NCBI GenBank assembly: GCA_965197005.1
Contig: OZ239982.1
Span: forward strand, 1,736,001 to 1,800,000
Origin: G965197005 sp965197005
GTDB taxonomy: Bacteria; Pseudomonadota; Gammaproteobacteria; Pseudomonadales; Oceanobacteraceae
Direction: 5' to 3'
DNA: 64,000 nt
Within the stretch, counting starts at the first letter, position 1. The number at the start of each line of letters is the position of its first letter. Below are positions 1 to 9,585 of the stretch, one piece after another. The notes below the pieces were generated by a model that was given only the letters and a program-made list of their open reading frames with translations, ran no database searches and had not been told where the DNA came from. Both the position numbers and the translations under genes were made by a program.

Positions 1-1
1 T

Positions 2-151
2 CCACACTGGGGAAAAATTAATTCATTAAATGCCAAAGAGTTTGCAGCTCGTTATGAGCGTTTTGCGGATTTTAAAAAGCTGCGCCAAGAAATGGATCCT
101 AAAAATCTATTTCTTAATGATTACCTACGTTATGCCTTGGGCGTAAGCTAA
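2..151 (+). CDS. C-terminal end of a D-arabinono-1,4-lactone/L-gulonolactone oxidase-like FAD enzyme (partial)
   Basis: The window opens inside a reading frame that runs to the stop at 149-151. Its 49 residues include PHWGKI near the start and LRQEMDPKNLFLNDYL near the end, which match the closing part of the ALO domain in aldonolactone oxidases (PHWGK... then DP...FLN.YL). These are FAD-linked enzymes that oxidise sugar lactones. The FAD-binding N-terminus lies outside the window, so substrate and full length cannot be judged. A strong terminator follows directly. Confidence 0.75.
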   Translation, partial: PHWGKINSLNAKEFAARYERFADFKKLRQEMDPKNLFLNDYLRYALGVS

Positions 152-165
152 ATCAAGAAGACAAT

Positions 166-194
166 AAAAAGCCGCTTTTCATTAGCGGCTTTTT
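166..194 (+). terminator. Rho-independent terminator after the oxidase
   Basis: AAAAAGCCGCT (166-176) pairs perfectly with AGCGGCTTTTT (184-194) around a 7-nt loop, and the stem runs into a T-rich tract. It begins 15 nt after the stop codon of the upstream gene. Confidence 0.9.
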
Positions 195-311
195 ATTTGC
201 TTTGATATTGTATTTTTTGCTTAATAAGTTCGATTTTCTACATATCTTCAGGTAGCATTGCACAGGCATTTAGTTTGCAAACAAACTTTTTAATTATTCA
301 AGGAATTTTTT

Positions 312-731
312 ATGCTTAGCAGCGATTACTATCTGACTTTTTTAGGGTTATTTTTAATTCTTACCACACTGACTTTACAGGGCATGATTGCCGCTATGGT
401 TAAAGCAAAACAGCCCGATGCCATACCAGGAAAAATCAATGAGCAATTAAGTCATGCTTCGTTTGTGTTTCGTTCTAATCGTACATTTTTAAATTCGCTA
501 GAGAACTTCCCTGCTATATTCGGTACGATCATATTAGCTATTTTAATAAATGCAAACCCACTTTGGACGGGCATATTAACCCTGACCTATGCAGTGGCAC
601 GCATTATTCATATGCTGCTTTATTATGTAATTTCAACAGAAAAAAACCCAAGCCCAAGAAGTTACTTTTTTGCTATCGGTTTATTGGCTAATCTGGCGTT
701 ATTGGTTATCTGCGCTATGCATTTGTTTTAA
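312..731 (+). CDS. MAPEG-family integral membrane protein
   Basis: A 139-residue protein with four hydrophobic segments (about 8-28, 64-82, 83-103 and 120-138). The arrangement is that of the MAPEG family (membrane-associated proteins in eicosanoid and glutathione metabolism). The SFVFRSNRTFLNSLENFPAI stretch after the first helix matches the family's R..RA..N..EN.P pattern. Bacterial members are poorly characterised; some have glutathione-dependent activity, but no substrate can be read here. An AGGAA ribosome site lies at 300-304 before the ATG. The gene appears monocistronic, between a terminator and a convergent operon. Confidence 0.8.
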   Translation: MLSSDYYLTFLGLFLILTTLTLQGMIAAMVKAKQPDAIPGKINEQLSHASFVFRSNRTFLNSLENFPAIFGTIILAILINANPLWTGILTLTYAVARIIHMLLYYVISTEKNPSPRSYFFAIGLLANLALLVICAMHLF

Positions 732-748
732 ATATAACCTGAAACCTG

Positions 749-940
749 CTATTTAAAATGCACTAAATCTAGTAGTTCTCCGTCTTCATCAAATAGCAGG
801 TATTCACCTCTTCCTAAGTCTATCACCCACCTAGCAGGTGGGTTAAAAAGCTGTCCGTGCTCATAGATTTCATCTGGTATAGATGCGTCGGTAATATCTA
901 AAACCTCATCTTCTTCATCTTCATTATCGCACACAAGCAA
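749..940 (-). CDS. Small acidic hypothetical protein downstream of gltX
   Basis: A 63-residue reading frame that begins 6 nt after the gltX stop codon on the same strand, so it is probably co-transcribed. The start would be TTG, with an AAGAGA-like ribosome site, or the GTG two codons later. The product is very acidic (an EDEEDEV run near the N-terminus) and ends in a neat pattern, WVIDLGRGEYLLFDEDGELL, which looks like a small folded beta-rich domain. I do not recognise the family. Close linkage to gltX and the orderly composition are the only support that it is real. Confidence 0.45.
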   Translation of the reverse strand: MLVCDNEDEEDEVLDITDASIPDEIYEHGQLFNPPARWVIDLGRGEYLLFDEDGELLDLVHFK

Positions 941-946
941 TCTCTT

Positions 947-2443
947 TTAATGATTAAAATCAGTCTGTAATTGTATAAAATTTTGCTCAAGTTTTTTGAG
1001 TTTTTTCTTACCAATACCACCTAATAGCTCAATGGCATAGCGCACTCTGGCTCGGCTCATATCAGCACCTAATAAACTCATACTATCAAGTACAGAAATA
1101 CTGGCGGCACTACCTGAAATGGCAATAAAAAATGGGAACAAAAAATCTCGTACTTTTATGTCCATTGCTTTGGCTAAGGCAAAAAGATTTTGCTCTATTG
1201 TTTCTTTTTGCCAATCACGAGTATCTTCCAATACCCATAGACCATATTGCAGTACCGTAAGTATCTGCTCTTGCTCTGGATAGGCTTTATGAGCAAAGTC
1301 TTCAAGTTTGATATCTAGCATGCCTGCAAAGAAAAATTGTACCAAAGGGGCAATATCAGAGAGCACTTCAATACGTGGTTTTAAATGAGGAATGAGGCTT
1401 TGTGCTTGGCTATTTGTAAACGCCCATTGACTAAATTGCTGGATAAATTCTTCTTGTTTGAGTTCTCGCAACCAAAGACTATTTAACCAACGCAGTTTGT
1501 CCATATCGAAAATAGGTCCGCCTAAAGAAATACGTTGAATATCAAAGTGTTCAACCATTTCAGAAAAAGTAAATTGTTCTCTTTCATCAGGCATAGACCA
1601 GCCCATACGTGCTAAGTAATTGAGCATGGCAGTGGGCATAAAACCCATACGCTCGTAAAACATAATTGAAGTAGGATTTTTACGCTTGGATAGCTTGCTT
1701 TTATCAGGATTTCTAAGTAACGGCATATGACATAATTTAGGCATGACCCAACCAAAATACTGATATAAAAGCTGATGTTTAGGTGCGGAACTTATCCATT
1801 CTTCTCCACGAATAACGTGGGTAATTTGCATCAAATAATCATCAACCACATTAGCAAGATGATAGGTTGGCATGCCATCTGATTTCATTAGAATTTGTGC
1901 ATCAACCTGCGCCCAATCAAGCTCCATAGTTCCACGCAGCATATCCTTAATGTCACACTTACCCTCATCTGGCACTTGCATACGCACCACATAAGGCGCA
2001 TTGGCAGCAGTGCGGGCAGCAATTTCATCTGCATTTAATGCCAAATCTTTATATTTTAAAGCACTATTATCTCCTGCTTGCTGCTTTTGCTGGCGAATTG
2101 CATCTAATTCTTGAGATGTACGAAAACACTTAAAAGCATGTCCTTTATCTAATAATATTTGTATATGCTCTTGATAAATATGCTTACGCTCACTTTGGCG
2201 ATAAGGTCCAAAATCACCACCAATATCTGCGCCTTCATCCCACTCTAGTCCCAACCAGCGTAAGCTATCAAAAATAGCTTGTTCTGAGGCTCGGTTGCTA
2301 CGGGTTTGGTCGGTATCTTCGATACGCAAAATAAATTTTCCACCCAAACTTCTAGCAAAGGCAAGATTAAATAAAGCAATATAGGCAGTTCCAACATGGG
2401 GATCACCCGTTGGCGATGGGGCAACACGAGTTCTTACAGTCAT
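947..2443 (-). CDS. gltX: Glutamate--tRNA ligase
   Basis: A 498-residue class I aminoacyl-tRNA synthetase that attaches glutamate to tRNA-Glu in the cytoplasm. The HIGH-type motif lies in PSPTGDPHVG at residues 9-18, and the KMSKS equivalent is KLSKR at about residues 250-254. GEEWISSAPKHQLLYQYFGW is the conserved block between them. The C-terminal half is the alpha-helical anticodon-binding domain. Length is normal for bacterial GluRS. The start has homologous alignment (MTVRTRVAPSPTG). A small acidic ORF follows almost immediately. Confidence 0.96.
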   Translation of the reverse strand: MTVRTRVAPSPTGDPHVGTAYIALFNLAFARSLGGKFILRIEDTDQTRSNRASEQAIFDSLRWLGLEWDEGADIGGDFGPYRQSERKHIYQEHIQILLDKGHAFKCFRTSQELDAIRQQKQQAGDNSALKYKDLALNADEIAARTAANAPYVVRMQVPDEGKCDIKDMLRGTMELDWAQVDAQILMKSDGMPTYHLANVVDDYLMQITHVIRGEEWISSAPKHQLLYQYFGWVMPKLCHMPLLRNPDKSKLSKRKNPTSIMFYERMGFMPTAMLNYLARMGWSMPDEREQFTFSEMVEHFDIQRISLGGPIFDMDKLRWLNSLWLRELKQEEFIQQFSQWAFTNSQAQSLIPHLKPRIEVLSDIAPLVQFFFAGMLDIKLEDFAHKAYPEQEQILTVLQYGLWVLEDTRDWQKETIEQNLFALAKAMDIKVRDFLFPFFIAISGSAASISVLDSMSLLGADMSRARVRYAIELLGGIGKKKLKKLEQNFIQLQTDFNH

Positions 2444-2526
2444 GGCATTTCCATTAAAATTAAAGTCGCTTTTAAGTGTACTTGATTTAACCTCTGCAAC
2501 CCAAATAAAATCGCCAATTTAAGGCA

Positions 2527-3621
2527 TTATTTACTGCTAATTTTGGCATTGGTATAAAGATGCTGACCATTACGAATAAAATCAATTCTAACTTGCTCGC
2601 CAGGTTTTATTTTGGCAATTTGATACATCACGCTGCGTGCGTTTTCTGCATTTTGTCCATTAATTTTAATGATGACATCTCCTGGGAATAAACCTGACTG
2701 TTCAGCTGGGCTATTTACATCAATGGTGGTAATCCAAAGCCCTTTTAGCACTTCAGGTAACCGATAACTACGCAACATTTGAGCGTCAATCTCTCGCACT
2801 CTAACTCCAAGCCAACCTAGAATTACTCGCCCATTTTTAATAATTTGTTGGGTGATTTTTTCTGCTGACATAGCAGGAATAGCAAATCCTATTCCTTGAT
2901 AAGCCCCACTTTTGCTATAAATTGCCGTATTAATACCAATTAATTGCCCCTGAGCATTAATTAATGCACCTCCTGAGTTGCCAGGGTTAATAGCAGCATC
3001 GGTCTGAATATAATCTTCATATACATTTAACCCTATACGATTGCGTCCAGTAGCAGAAATAATCCCCATAGTAACCGCCTGCCCAACACCAAAGGGATTA
3101 CCAATAGCAAGCACAACATCACCTATACGCATCTCTTTTTCAGGCGCAATTTCTAAGGTAGGTAAATCATCAAGCTCTATTTGTAATACTGCTAAATCCG
3201 TTTCCTCATCTATACCAATCACCAGCGCACTGGCCTCACGGCCATCATTGAGAGCCACAACAATTTCATCAGCACCTCGAATAACATGATAATTGGTTAA
3301 AATTTTACCATTAGCATGCATGATTACGCCTGACCCCAAGTTAGATTGGCTTTTATTCTCTTTTTCTAGCTGTTTATCAAAAAAACGTTTAAATAAAGGA
3401 TCGCTATACAAAGGGTGGGTTTCACGCTGTAAGTGTGTACGAGTATAGATATTAACGACCGCTGGTAAGGCTTTAGCAACGGCTTGTGCATAACTTATAG
3501 GCGCTCGATTAGCATTAACCTGCCACAGATTTTGCTTAAAAAACAGCAAAATAAACACCAGTGCCAAAAGCACTCCCATACTAATGGCTAAAATGCCTGA
3601 CCAAATTTGTTTACGTTGCAT
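2527..3621 (-). CDS. degS: DegS/AlgW-like membrane-anchored serine protease
   Basis: A 364-residue trypsin-like protease of the HtrA family. An N-terminal membrane anchor (about 9-29) is followed by the protease domain with the triad His112 (NYHVI), Asp142 (ETDLAVL) and Ser216 (GNSGGAL), then one PDZ domain (about 270-355). One PDZ and a retained anchor are the layout of DegS/AlgW, the site-1 proteases that cut anti-sigma factor RseA/MucA in response to misfolded outer-membrane proteins. No rseA or rpoE lies nearby, so the pathway role is inferred from the family. It is separated by 83 nt from gltX and may share its transcript. Confidence 0.88.
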   Translation of the reverse strand: MQRKQIWSGILAISMGVLLALVFILLFFKQNLWQVNANRAPISYAQAVAKALPAVVNIYTRTHLQRETHPLYSDPLFKRFFDKQLEKENKSQSNLGSGVIMHANGKILTNYHVIRGADEIVVALNDGREASALVIGIDEETDLAVLQIELDDLPTLEIAPEKEMRIGDVVLAIGNPFGVGQAVTMGIISATGRNRIGLNVYEDYIQTDAAINPGNSGGALINAQGQLIGINTAIYSKSGAYQGIGFAIPAMSAEKITQQIIKNGRVILGWLGVRVREIDAQMLRSYRLPEVLKGLWITTIDVNSPAEQSGLFPGDVIIKINGQNAENARSVMYQIAKIKPGEQVRIDFIRNGQHLYTNAKISSK

Positions 3622-3719
3622 AAATTGTCCTAAAAAATGAGATTATGGCTAAAAGTCTTGCATAAATAATATACTTGGGTAAGCATGGGCATTCTATTTT
3701 CAACTTGGTTCAAACGCTT

Positions 3720-4481
3720 ATGAGCATACATCAACAGACCCTCTTAGATTATCTGGATAACTGTCTTGAGGCAAAAAAAATTAAAGATTTTTGCCCTAAT
3801 GGATTACAGGTTCAAGGCAAGCAACAAATTAACCGTTTATTAACAGGCGTAACTGCCTGCCAAGCCCTAATTGATGAGGCAATCTGCCAAAATGCCGATG
3901 CCATTTTGGTACATCATGGCTACTTTTGGAAAGGCGAAGAACAAACCATTAGAGGCATTAAACGTGAACGCTTAAAAGCATTATTAACACATGATATTAA
4001 CCTGTATGTCTATCATCTGCCTTTAGATGTACACCCTGAATTTGGCAATAATATACAGTTAGCAAAATTATTGGAATTGCATAGCATTGAGCCACTTAAT
4101 GCAGAAGAGCCAAACATGGTAGGCAATATAGGTCTACTAGCTGCGCCAATATCAGGCTATGATTTAAGCGAGTTAATTGAAGAAAAACTAGGTAGAAAAC
4201 CTTTATATATTGGAGAAGAAGAGGATCTTATTGCTCGAATTGGTTGGTGTACCGGTGCTGCACAAGGATATTTACAGCAAGCCATCGATGCTGGCGTAGA
4301 TGCCTTTATTACAGGAGAGATTAACGAACCTGCGGTACACTTAGCTAGAGAAACAGGCACTCATTTTTACAGCGCAGGGCACCATGCAACAGAGCGTTAT
4401 GGCGTAAAAGCACTAGGTGAGCATTTAGCCCAAGAATTTGATTTAGACGTTTGCTTTGTGGATATTGATAACCCTGTTTAG
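3720..4481 (+). CDS. Nif3-like dinuclear metal centre protein
   Basis: A 253-residue protein of the Nif3/YbgI family, toroidal hexamers with a dinuclear metal site; the biological role is uncertain (a GTP cyclohydrolase-related fold has been noted). The family opening LLDYLDNCL...DFCPNGLQVQG is present, followed by the metal-binding VHHGYFW and, near the end, GEINEPAVHLARE and YSAGHHATERYGV. I prefer ATG 3720 to the in-frame ATG at 3675, since family proteins begin just before the LL.YLD segment and the 15 extra residues have no family resemblance. The gene is divergent from degS. Confidence 0.88.
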   Translation: MSIHQQTLLDYLDNCLEAKKIKDFCPNGLQVQGKQQINRLLTGVTACQALIDEAICQNADAILVHHGYFWKGEEQTIRGIKRERLKALLTHDINLYVYHLPLDVHPEFGNNIQLAKLLELHSIEPLNAEEPNMVGNIGLLAAPISGYDLSELIEEKLGRKPLYIGEEEDLIARIGWCTGAAQGYLQQAIDAGVDAFITGEINEPAVHLARETGTHFYSAGHHATERYGVKALGEHLAQEFDLDVCFVDIDNPV

Positions 4482-4490
4482 AAATAGGAG

Positions 4491-5030
4491 CTAGTTTTGT
4501 AAGTCTTCTTTTAACACCAACGCACTGATATTTTTTGCCGCCAGCTTATCCTGTGCTTGATTTAATTTAGAGCGATTGCTAAAAGGGCCCACCATCACTC
4601 GATACCATTTATTCCCTTTCACATCTTTAACGCTAGCATAGGCATGCATACCCTCTAATAAAAGCTCTGCTCTTAACTTATCTGCATCTACCTGTGAACG
4701 AAATGAGGCAACCTGCAACTGGTACTGATACGTCAACTTGCTGCTTTTAGGTGTAGATTTATAATGTTTATTATTTTTAACATCTACGCTTTTCTTTTCT
4801 AATAACTTATAGAAATCATAGCGTTTTGCCTTGTCTTTTATTTGCTGATTGGCTATTTTGCTTTTGCTATCAAGCGTTTTTAATGCCTCCTTTGCCTGCT
4901 GCTGAATAATAGGAAAAGCCTCTTCTGTAGGCTGTGTTGAAAGATAATAAATAAACCCCACAAAAGCAAAAAACACCAGTGGCGTCGTAATCCAAACCCA
5001 AGTGGCAATACTATCTTGTTGCTGACTCAT
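4491..5030 (-). CDS. SPOR-domain membrane protein (FtsN-like)
   Basis: A 179-residue protein with one transmembrane helix near the N-terminus (about 11-30), a Lys-rich periplasmic linker with possible coiled coil (about 35-95), and a C-terminal SPOR domain (about 103-178). SPOR domains bind denuded septal peptidoglycan; FtsN and DedD use the same layout in cell division. It begins 9 nt downstream of the argS stop, an arrangement common in gammaproteobacteria. The N-terminal FtsN activation motif cannot be confirmed by eye, so the name is left open. Confidence 0.85.
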   Translation of the reverse strand: MSQQQDSIATWVWITTPLVFFAFVGFIYYLSTQPTEEAFPIIQQQAKEALKTLDSKSKIANQQIKDKAKRYDFYKLLEKKSVDVKNNKHYKSTPKSSKLTYQYQLQVASFRSQVDADKLRAELLLEGMHAYASVKDVKGNKWYRVMVGPFSNRSKLNQAQDKLAAKNISALVLKEDLQN

Positions 5031-5039
5031 CTATTTTCC

Positions 5040-6725
5040 TTACATTTTTTCAGGGGCACTTAACCCCAGTAAACTTAGGCCATTTGCCAATACCTGCTGA
5101 ACTGCCTTAGACAATAGCAAACGTGCATCTCTTAATGGCTTATCTGCCACTAAGGTTTTATGTGCATTATAATAAGAGTGAAACTCCCCTGCTAACTCAC
5201 GCAAGTAAGTCGCGACCTGATGCGGTTCTCGATGATGTGCAGCTTGCTGTAATAAACTGGGATACTGATTGAGTTTCTTCATTAACCCCTGCTCTTGTGG
5301 CTCAACAAGCAAAGTAAATGCAGCCAAACCCTCATCTTTATGCCAAGTTAAAGCATCTTGTTCCAACTTTCTGAACATAGAGCAAATACGAGCATGTGCA
5401 TATTGAATATAATAAACAGGATTGTCATTTGTTTGTGAAAGCGCAAGATTAATATCAAATACCAACTGGCTTTCAGGCTTACGTGCCACCAAGAAAAAGC
5501 GAGTGGCATCAACCCCCACTTCTTCAATTAAATCACGTAAGGTTAAATAACTGCCAGCACGTTTGGATAACTTTACTTCTGCACCATCACGCATAACAGT
5601 AACCATTTGGTGCAATACATAACTAGGCCAGTTACGAGGAATGCCTTTATCGAGACCTTGCAAGCCTGCCCGTACACGAGTAATCGTACTATGATGATCC
5701 GCACCTTGTTCATTAATCACTGTGGTAAAACCCCTTTGCCACTTATTTAAGTGATAGGCAACATCAGGTACAAAATAGGTATAACCCCCATCTTTTTTAC
5801 GCATAACTCGATCTTTATCATCACCAAACTCTGTGGTTTTAAGCCAAAGCGCACCGTCTTGCTCATAAGTATGTCCATTGTTAACCAGCAAATCGACCAC
5901 TGCCTGTACCTCATGGCTACTATATAAAGAAGACTCCAAAAAGAAATGATCAAAAGCAACTTTAAAGGCACTTAAATCTTGGTCTTGTTCTCGGCGTAAA
6001 TACGCAACAGCAAAGGCTTTAATTGCATCAAGATTATCTACATCACCCTCAGCGGTTATATGCGTATCTGCTGCCACTACCGTTTCTTTAGCTAAGTAGC
6101 TATTAGCAACATCAATAATGTATTGCCCTTGATAACCATCTTGCGGCCAGCACTCATCTTCAGGTGTTTGCTGTTTGCAACGCGCTTGCACCGATAAAGC
6201 AAGATTATCAATCTGTTTGCCTGCATCGTTATAATAAAATTCACGACTTACAGCAAAACCCACTGCCTTCAATAGCCTACTTAAACAATCTCCAATAGCC
6301 GCCCCTCGACCATGCCCAATATGCAAAGGACCTGTTGGATTAGCAGAAACATATTCAATTTGGACGGGAGCCTGATTACCCATATTACAATGCCCAAAGG
6401 TAGCACCTTGCTGCAAAATTTGCTGCACTAACTCACACATAGACTCTTGGGCAATAAAAAAATTAATAAACCCAGGGCCTGCCACTTCTGTCTTAGCAAT
6501 TAGATTATTATCAGGAATGGCGGCAATGATTTTTTCTGCCATATCTCTAGGTGCAAAACCCGCAGCTTTAGCAAGCATCATGGCTAAATTTGATGACAAA
6601 TCCCCATGTGCGGAATCTTTACTATTTTGTAGAATAATTTTAACTGGCCGTTCAGGGCTAATTATTTGTTCATCAATCAAGGTGTTAACTGCTTGAGAGA
6701 GTAATTCAGAAAGCGCAGACTTCAT
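5040..6725 (-). CDS. argS: Arginine--tRNA ligase
   Basis: Class I arginyl-tRNA synthetase of 561 residues with the proposed start. HIGH lies at residues 135-138 within NPTGPLHIGHGRGAAIGD, preceded by the N-terminal Add-1 tRNA-recognition domain. The KMSKS region is in EVKLSKRAGSYLTL. The C-terminal DALR anticodon-binding domain begins near QYAHARICSMFR. The open frame extends 26 codons upstream to 6803, but those residues are not family-like and MKSALSELLSQAV aligns with usual ArgS starts. The ribosome site is weak. It is co-directional with the SPOR gene. Confidence 0.95.
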   Translation of the reverse strand: MKSALSELLSQAVNTLIDEQIISPERPVKIILQNSKDSAHGDLSSNLAMMLAKAAGFAPRDMAEKIIAAIPDNNLIAKTEVAGPGFINFFIAQESMCELVQQILQQGATFGHCNMGNQAPVQIEYVSANPTGPLHIGHGRGAAIGDCLSRLLKAVGFAVSREFYYNDAGKQIDNLALSVQARCKQQTPEDECWPQDGYQGQYIIDVANSYLAKETVVAADTHITAEGDVDNLDAIKAFAVAYLRREQDQDLSAFKVAFDHFFLESSLYSSHEVQAVVDLLVNNGHTYEQDGALWLKTTEFGDDKDRVMRKKDGGYTYFVPDVAYHLNKWQRGFTTVINEQGADHHSTITRVRAGLQGLDKGIPRNWPSYVLHQMVTVMRDGAEVKLSKRAGSYLTLRDLIEEVGVDATRFFLVARKPESQLVFDINLALSQTNDNPVYYIQYAHARICSMFRKLEQDALTWHKDEGLAAFTLLVEPQEQGLMKKLNQYPSLLQQAAHHREPHQVATYLRELAGEFHSYYNAHKTLVADKPLRDARLLLSKAVQQVLANGLSLLGLSAPEKM

Positions 6726-7743
6726 ATTAAGGGAAAAATCTCTATAGAAAATAAGGCAGTTATTATGACAAAAAGTAGCCTCTGGGTGAAGACAATTGTG
6801 CAATTTTAAATAACTTAAAGCGACTTTAACATGCTCAAGAAAACAGGTATTTTTGATAAGTTATCCACAGTGGTGCAATATCTTACTAAGAAAAAGCCAC
6901 GAGCTAAAAGGGCTTATAAAATGTCAAGCGGTTTAAAAAGATTTTTTAAAATTTTATTTAGACATATTACGACAATATTTAATTTAACAATTAAGAACGT
7001 GCTAATTTTTTATTAATAATAAATGCTAAAAGACTTTAATTCCTAAAAAAAATTCTGTAAGTTATTGATTTTTAAGGAGGCAAATTTTCAAATGCCTGAT
7101 TTTTTTAGGTTTTTTAATAAGGCACTACGAGTTTTATTTTGTTACCATTTGATTATATTTTAGTAAGCATTCATTCATTAATCTGAAACATTTAAAAAAA
7201 CTTAGCCTGCGTACTTTTTAAACAATCTAACTAGAACTCAATCTATATGCTAATTCTGATTGCTTTTTCAAAACTTATCCAAAGTTTTATCCACAGTTTC
7301 TTGGGATAACTAAATGCGCTTTTTTTATAAGAAATAAAACAGGCAATTTCCTCTAGCATACACCAACATATTGATATAAAAAATAAACGGCACTGCAACA
7401 GTAAAATCAATTTATTATTTTTAACTAATTACTTTTCTTTGGCTCAAATCCAGCAACCACAGAGACTTATATCAACCCCACCCTAATATATCCACCATCG
7501 TATTATCGAGCATTAGGTTAATGGGTCTCTTTTTGCTCGTTTAATGATAAATACCAATTACAGTATTACTACGGCTCAGTCCTGTTATCAACCTTTATAC
7601 GTACCATTTACATGCGATGATTTTAAAAGAATATAACTCAATTTTTACTTTCGTAAGACATAGGTAAATCTGGTATAATACGCTGCTCACTTATTTTTAA
7701 CTTACAATATCTATATAAGCAAATCAATACAAGCAGAGAGACT
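6726..7743. other. Long AT-rich intergenic region with DnaA-box-like 9-mers
   Basis: About 1 kb between divergent argS and ilvD. It holds two perfect TTATCCACA 9-mers (6861-6869 and 7287-7295), TTATCCAAA at 7275-7283, and an inverted TTATCCCAA at 7301-7309. The sequence is strongly A+T-rich with many A and T runs. A 61-codon open frame at 6831-7016 has no family resemblance and is probably chance. The right-hand edge carries the ilvD promoter. See the finding on a possible origin; I do not see other genes here. Confidence 0.5.
7674..7679 (+). promoter_or_regulatory. Extended -10 promoter of ilvD
   Basis: A perfect TATAAT preceded by TGG (TGGTATAAT) lies 65 nt before the ilvD start. No good -35 is found at standard spacing, which fits an extended -10 promoter. 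Confidence 0.5.
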
Positions 7744-9579
7744 ATGGCAGATTACCGTTCGAAAACGTCCACGGGTGGGCGCAACATGGCAGGCGCTCGT
7801 GCCCTATGGCGCGCAACAGGCATGACCGATGAAGATTTTCATAAACCCATTATTGCAGTCGCAAACTCTTTTACCCAATTTGTACCTGGACACGTACACC
7901 TAAAAGACATGGGGCAACTCGTTGCACGCCAAATAGAAAAAGCAGGTGGTGTTGCCAAAGAATTTAATACCATAGCAGTAGATGATGGTATTGCAATGGG
8001 ACATGACGGTATGCTCTATAGTTTACCTAGTCGTGAAATTATTGCCGATTCAGTAGAATATATGGCGAATGCACATTGCGCTGATGCCCTAGTGTGCATT
8101 TCTAACTGCGACAAAATCACCCCGGGCATGCTAATGGCAGCACTGCGCCTTAATATTCCTGCTGTGTTTGTCTCTGGTGGACCTATGGAAGCGGGTAAAA
8201 CCAAACTATCCGAACATAAATTAGATTTAGTTGATGCCATGGTTATTGCCGCTGACGATAACGCCAGCGACAGCACCGTCCACGAATACGAACGCAGTGC
8301 TTGTCCCACCTGTGGTTCTTGTTCTGGTATGTTTACTGCCAATTCCATGAATTGTTTAACCGAAGCCATAGGCTTATCATTACCCGGTAATGGTTCAACC
8401 CTCGCCACACACATAGACCGTAAACAACTTTTTTTACGAGCCGCTGATATAATTGTCGATATCAGCAAACGCCATTATCAAGAAAATGATCAAAGTGTAT
8501 TGCCACGAAGTATCGCCAGCTTTCAAGCATTTGAAAATGCCATCATGTTAGACATTGCGATGGGTGGCTCAACTAATACAATCTTGCATCTACTAGCAGC
8601 AGCTCAAGAAGCAGAAGTAAACTTTACCTTAAAAGACATTGATCGCTTATCCAGAGTTGTCCCTCAACTATGTAAAGTAGCCCCCAATGCACAACAGTAT
8701 CACATGGAAGATGTACACCGAGCAGGCGGCATTATGAACATCTTAGCCGAACTTAATCGTGCGGGACTATTACATGCCGACTTACCCACCGTACACAGCC
8801 CAACCTTAGGAGAGGCACTTAAACAATGGGACATTACCGAAAATCCCAGCCCTGAAGTGGTTGAGTTTTTTAAAGCAGGACCTGCTGGTATTCCTACCCA
8901 AACCGCTTTTAGTCAAAGCACCCGCTGGGCCACCCTTAATGGCGACCGTGCCGCTGGCTGTATTCGCAATTTAGAACATGCTTACTCTAAAGAAGGTGGT
9001 CTAGCCGTTTTATATGGCAATATTGCCGAAACAGGTTGCGTGGTTAAAACTGCAGGTGTAGATGACTCTATTTTAGTATTCAACGGCAAAGCCAAAATTT
9101 ATGAAAGCCAAGATACCGCTGTCAAAGGCATTTTAGATGATGAAGTCAAAGCAGGTGATGTTGTTATTATTCGCTATGAAGGACCAAAAGGAGGACCAGG
9201 CATGCAAGAAATGCTCTACCCAACGTCTTACCTAAAATCTAAAGGCCTAGGCAAAGCCTGCGCACTTTTAACCGATGGTCGATTCTCTGGAGGAACATCA
9301 GGGCTCTCAATTGGCCATGCCTCACCAGAAGCGGCGGCAGGTGGTGCAATTGGATTATTACAAGATGGCGACCCCATTTTAATTGATATCCCCAAACGTA
9401 GCATCAACGTCTTACTTGACGATGACGAACTAAAAAAACGTCGCCAAGCACAGGATAAAAAAGGTTGGAAACCAGCAAAAACTCGCCCCCGTAAAGTCAG
9501 CACAGCACTTAAAGTCTATGCCGCTTTTGCCACCAGTGCCGACAAAGGCGGAGTACGAGACACCTCGGCGTTTGATTAG
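7744..9579 (+). CDS. ilvD: Dihydroxy-acid dehydratase
   Basis: A 611-residue enzyme that dehydrates 2,3-dihydroxy acids to 2-keto acids, the shared third step of isoleucine and valine synthesis, in the cytoplasm. Family signatures are visible: SNCDKITPGM with Cys122, and ACPTCGSCSGMFTANSMNC with Cys187/190/193, which supply Fe-S cluster ligands; GRFSGGTSGLSIGHASPEAA near the C-terminus contains the catalytic serine region. Length is that of the long (E. coli-type) form. It stands alone; no other ilv gene is in the window. Confidence 0.96.
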   Translation: MADYRSKTSTGGRNMAGARALWRATGMTDEDFHKPIIAVANSFTQFVPGHVHLKDMGQLVARQIEKAGGVAKEFNTIAVDDGIAMGHDGMLYSLPSREIIADSVEYMANAHCADALVCISNCDKITPGMLMAALRLNIPAVFVSGGPMEAGKTKLSEHKLDLVDAMVIAADDNASDSTVHEYERSACPTCGSCSGMFTANSMNCLTEAIGLSLPGNGSTLATHIDRKQLFLRAADIIVDISKRHYQENDQSVLPRSIASFQAFENAIMLDIAMGGSTNTILHLLAAAQEAEVNFTLKDIDRLSRVVPQLCKVAPNAQQYHMEDVHRAGGIMNILAELNRAGLLHADLPTVHSPTLGEALKQWDITENPSPEVVEFFKAGPAGIPTQTAFSQSTRWATLNGDRAAGCIRNLEHAYSKEGGLAVLYGNIAETGCVVKTAGVDDSILVFNGKAKIYESQDTAVKGILDDEVKAGDVVIIRYEGPKGGPGMQEMLYPTSYLKSKGLGKACALLTDGRFSGGTSGLSIGHASPEAAAGGAIGLLQDGDPILIDIPKRSINVLLDDDELKKRRQAQDKKGWKPAKTRPRKVSTALKVYAAFATSADKGGVRDTSAFD

Positions 9580-9585
9580 ATTAGT

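Noticed and set aside
6831..7016. 61-codon plus-strand frame just upstream of argS
   Set aside because: No ribosome site, Lys/Phe/Ile-rich composition expected from A+T-rich DNA, and it contains a DnaA-box-like word; most likely chance.
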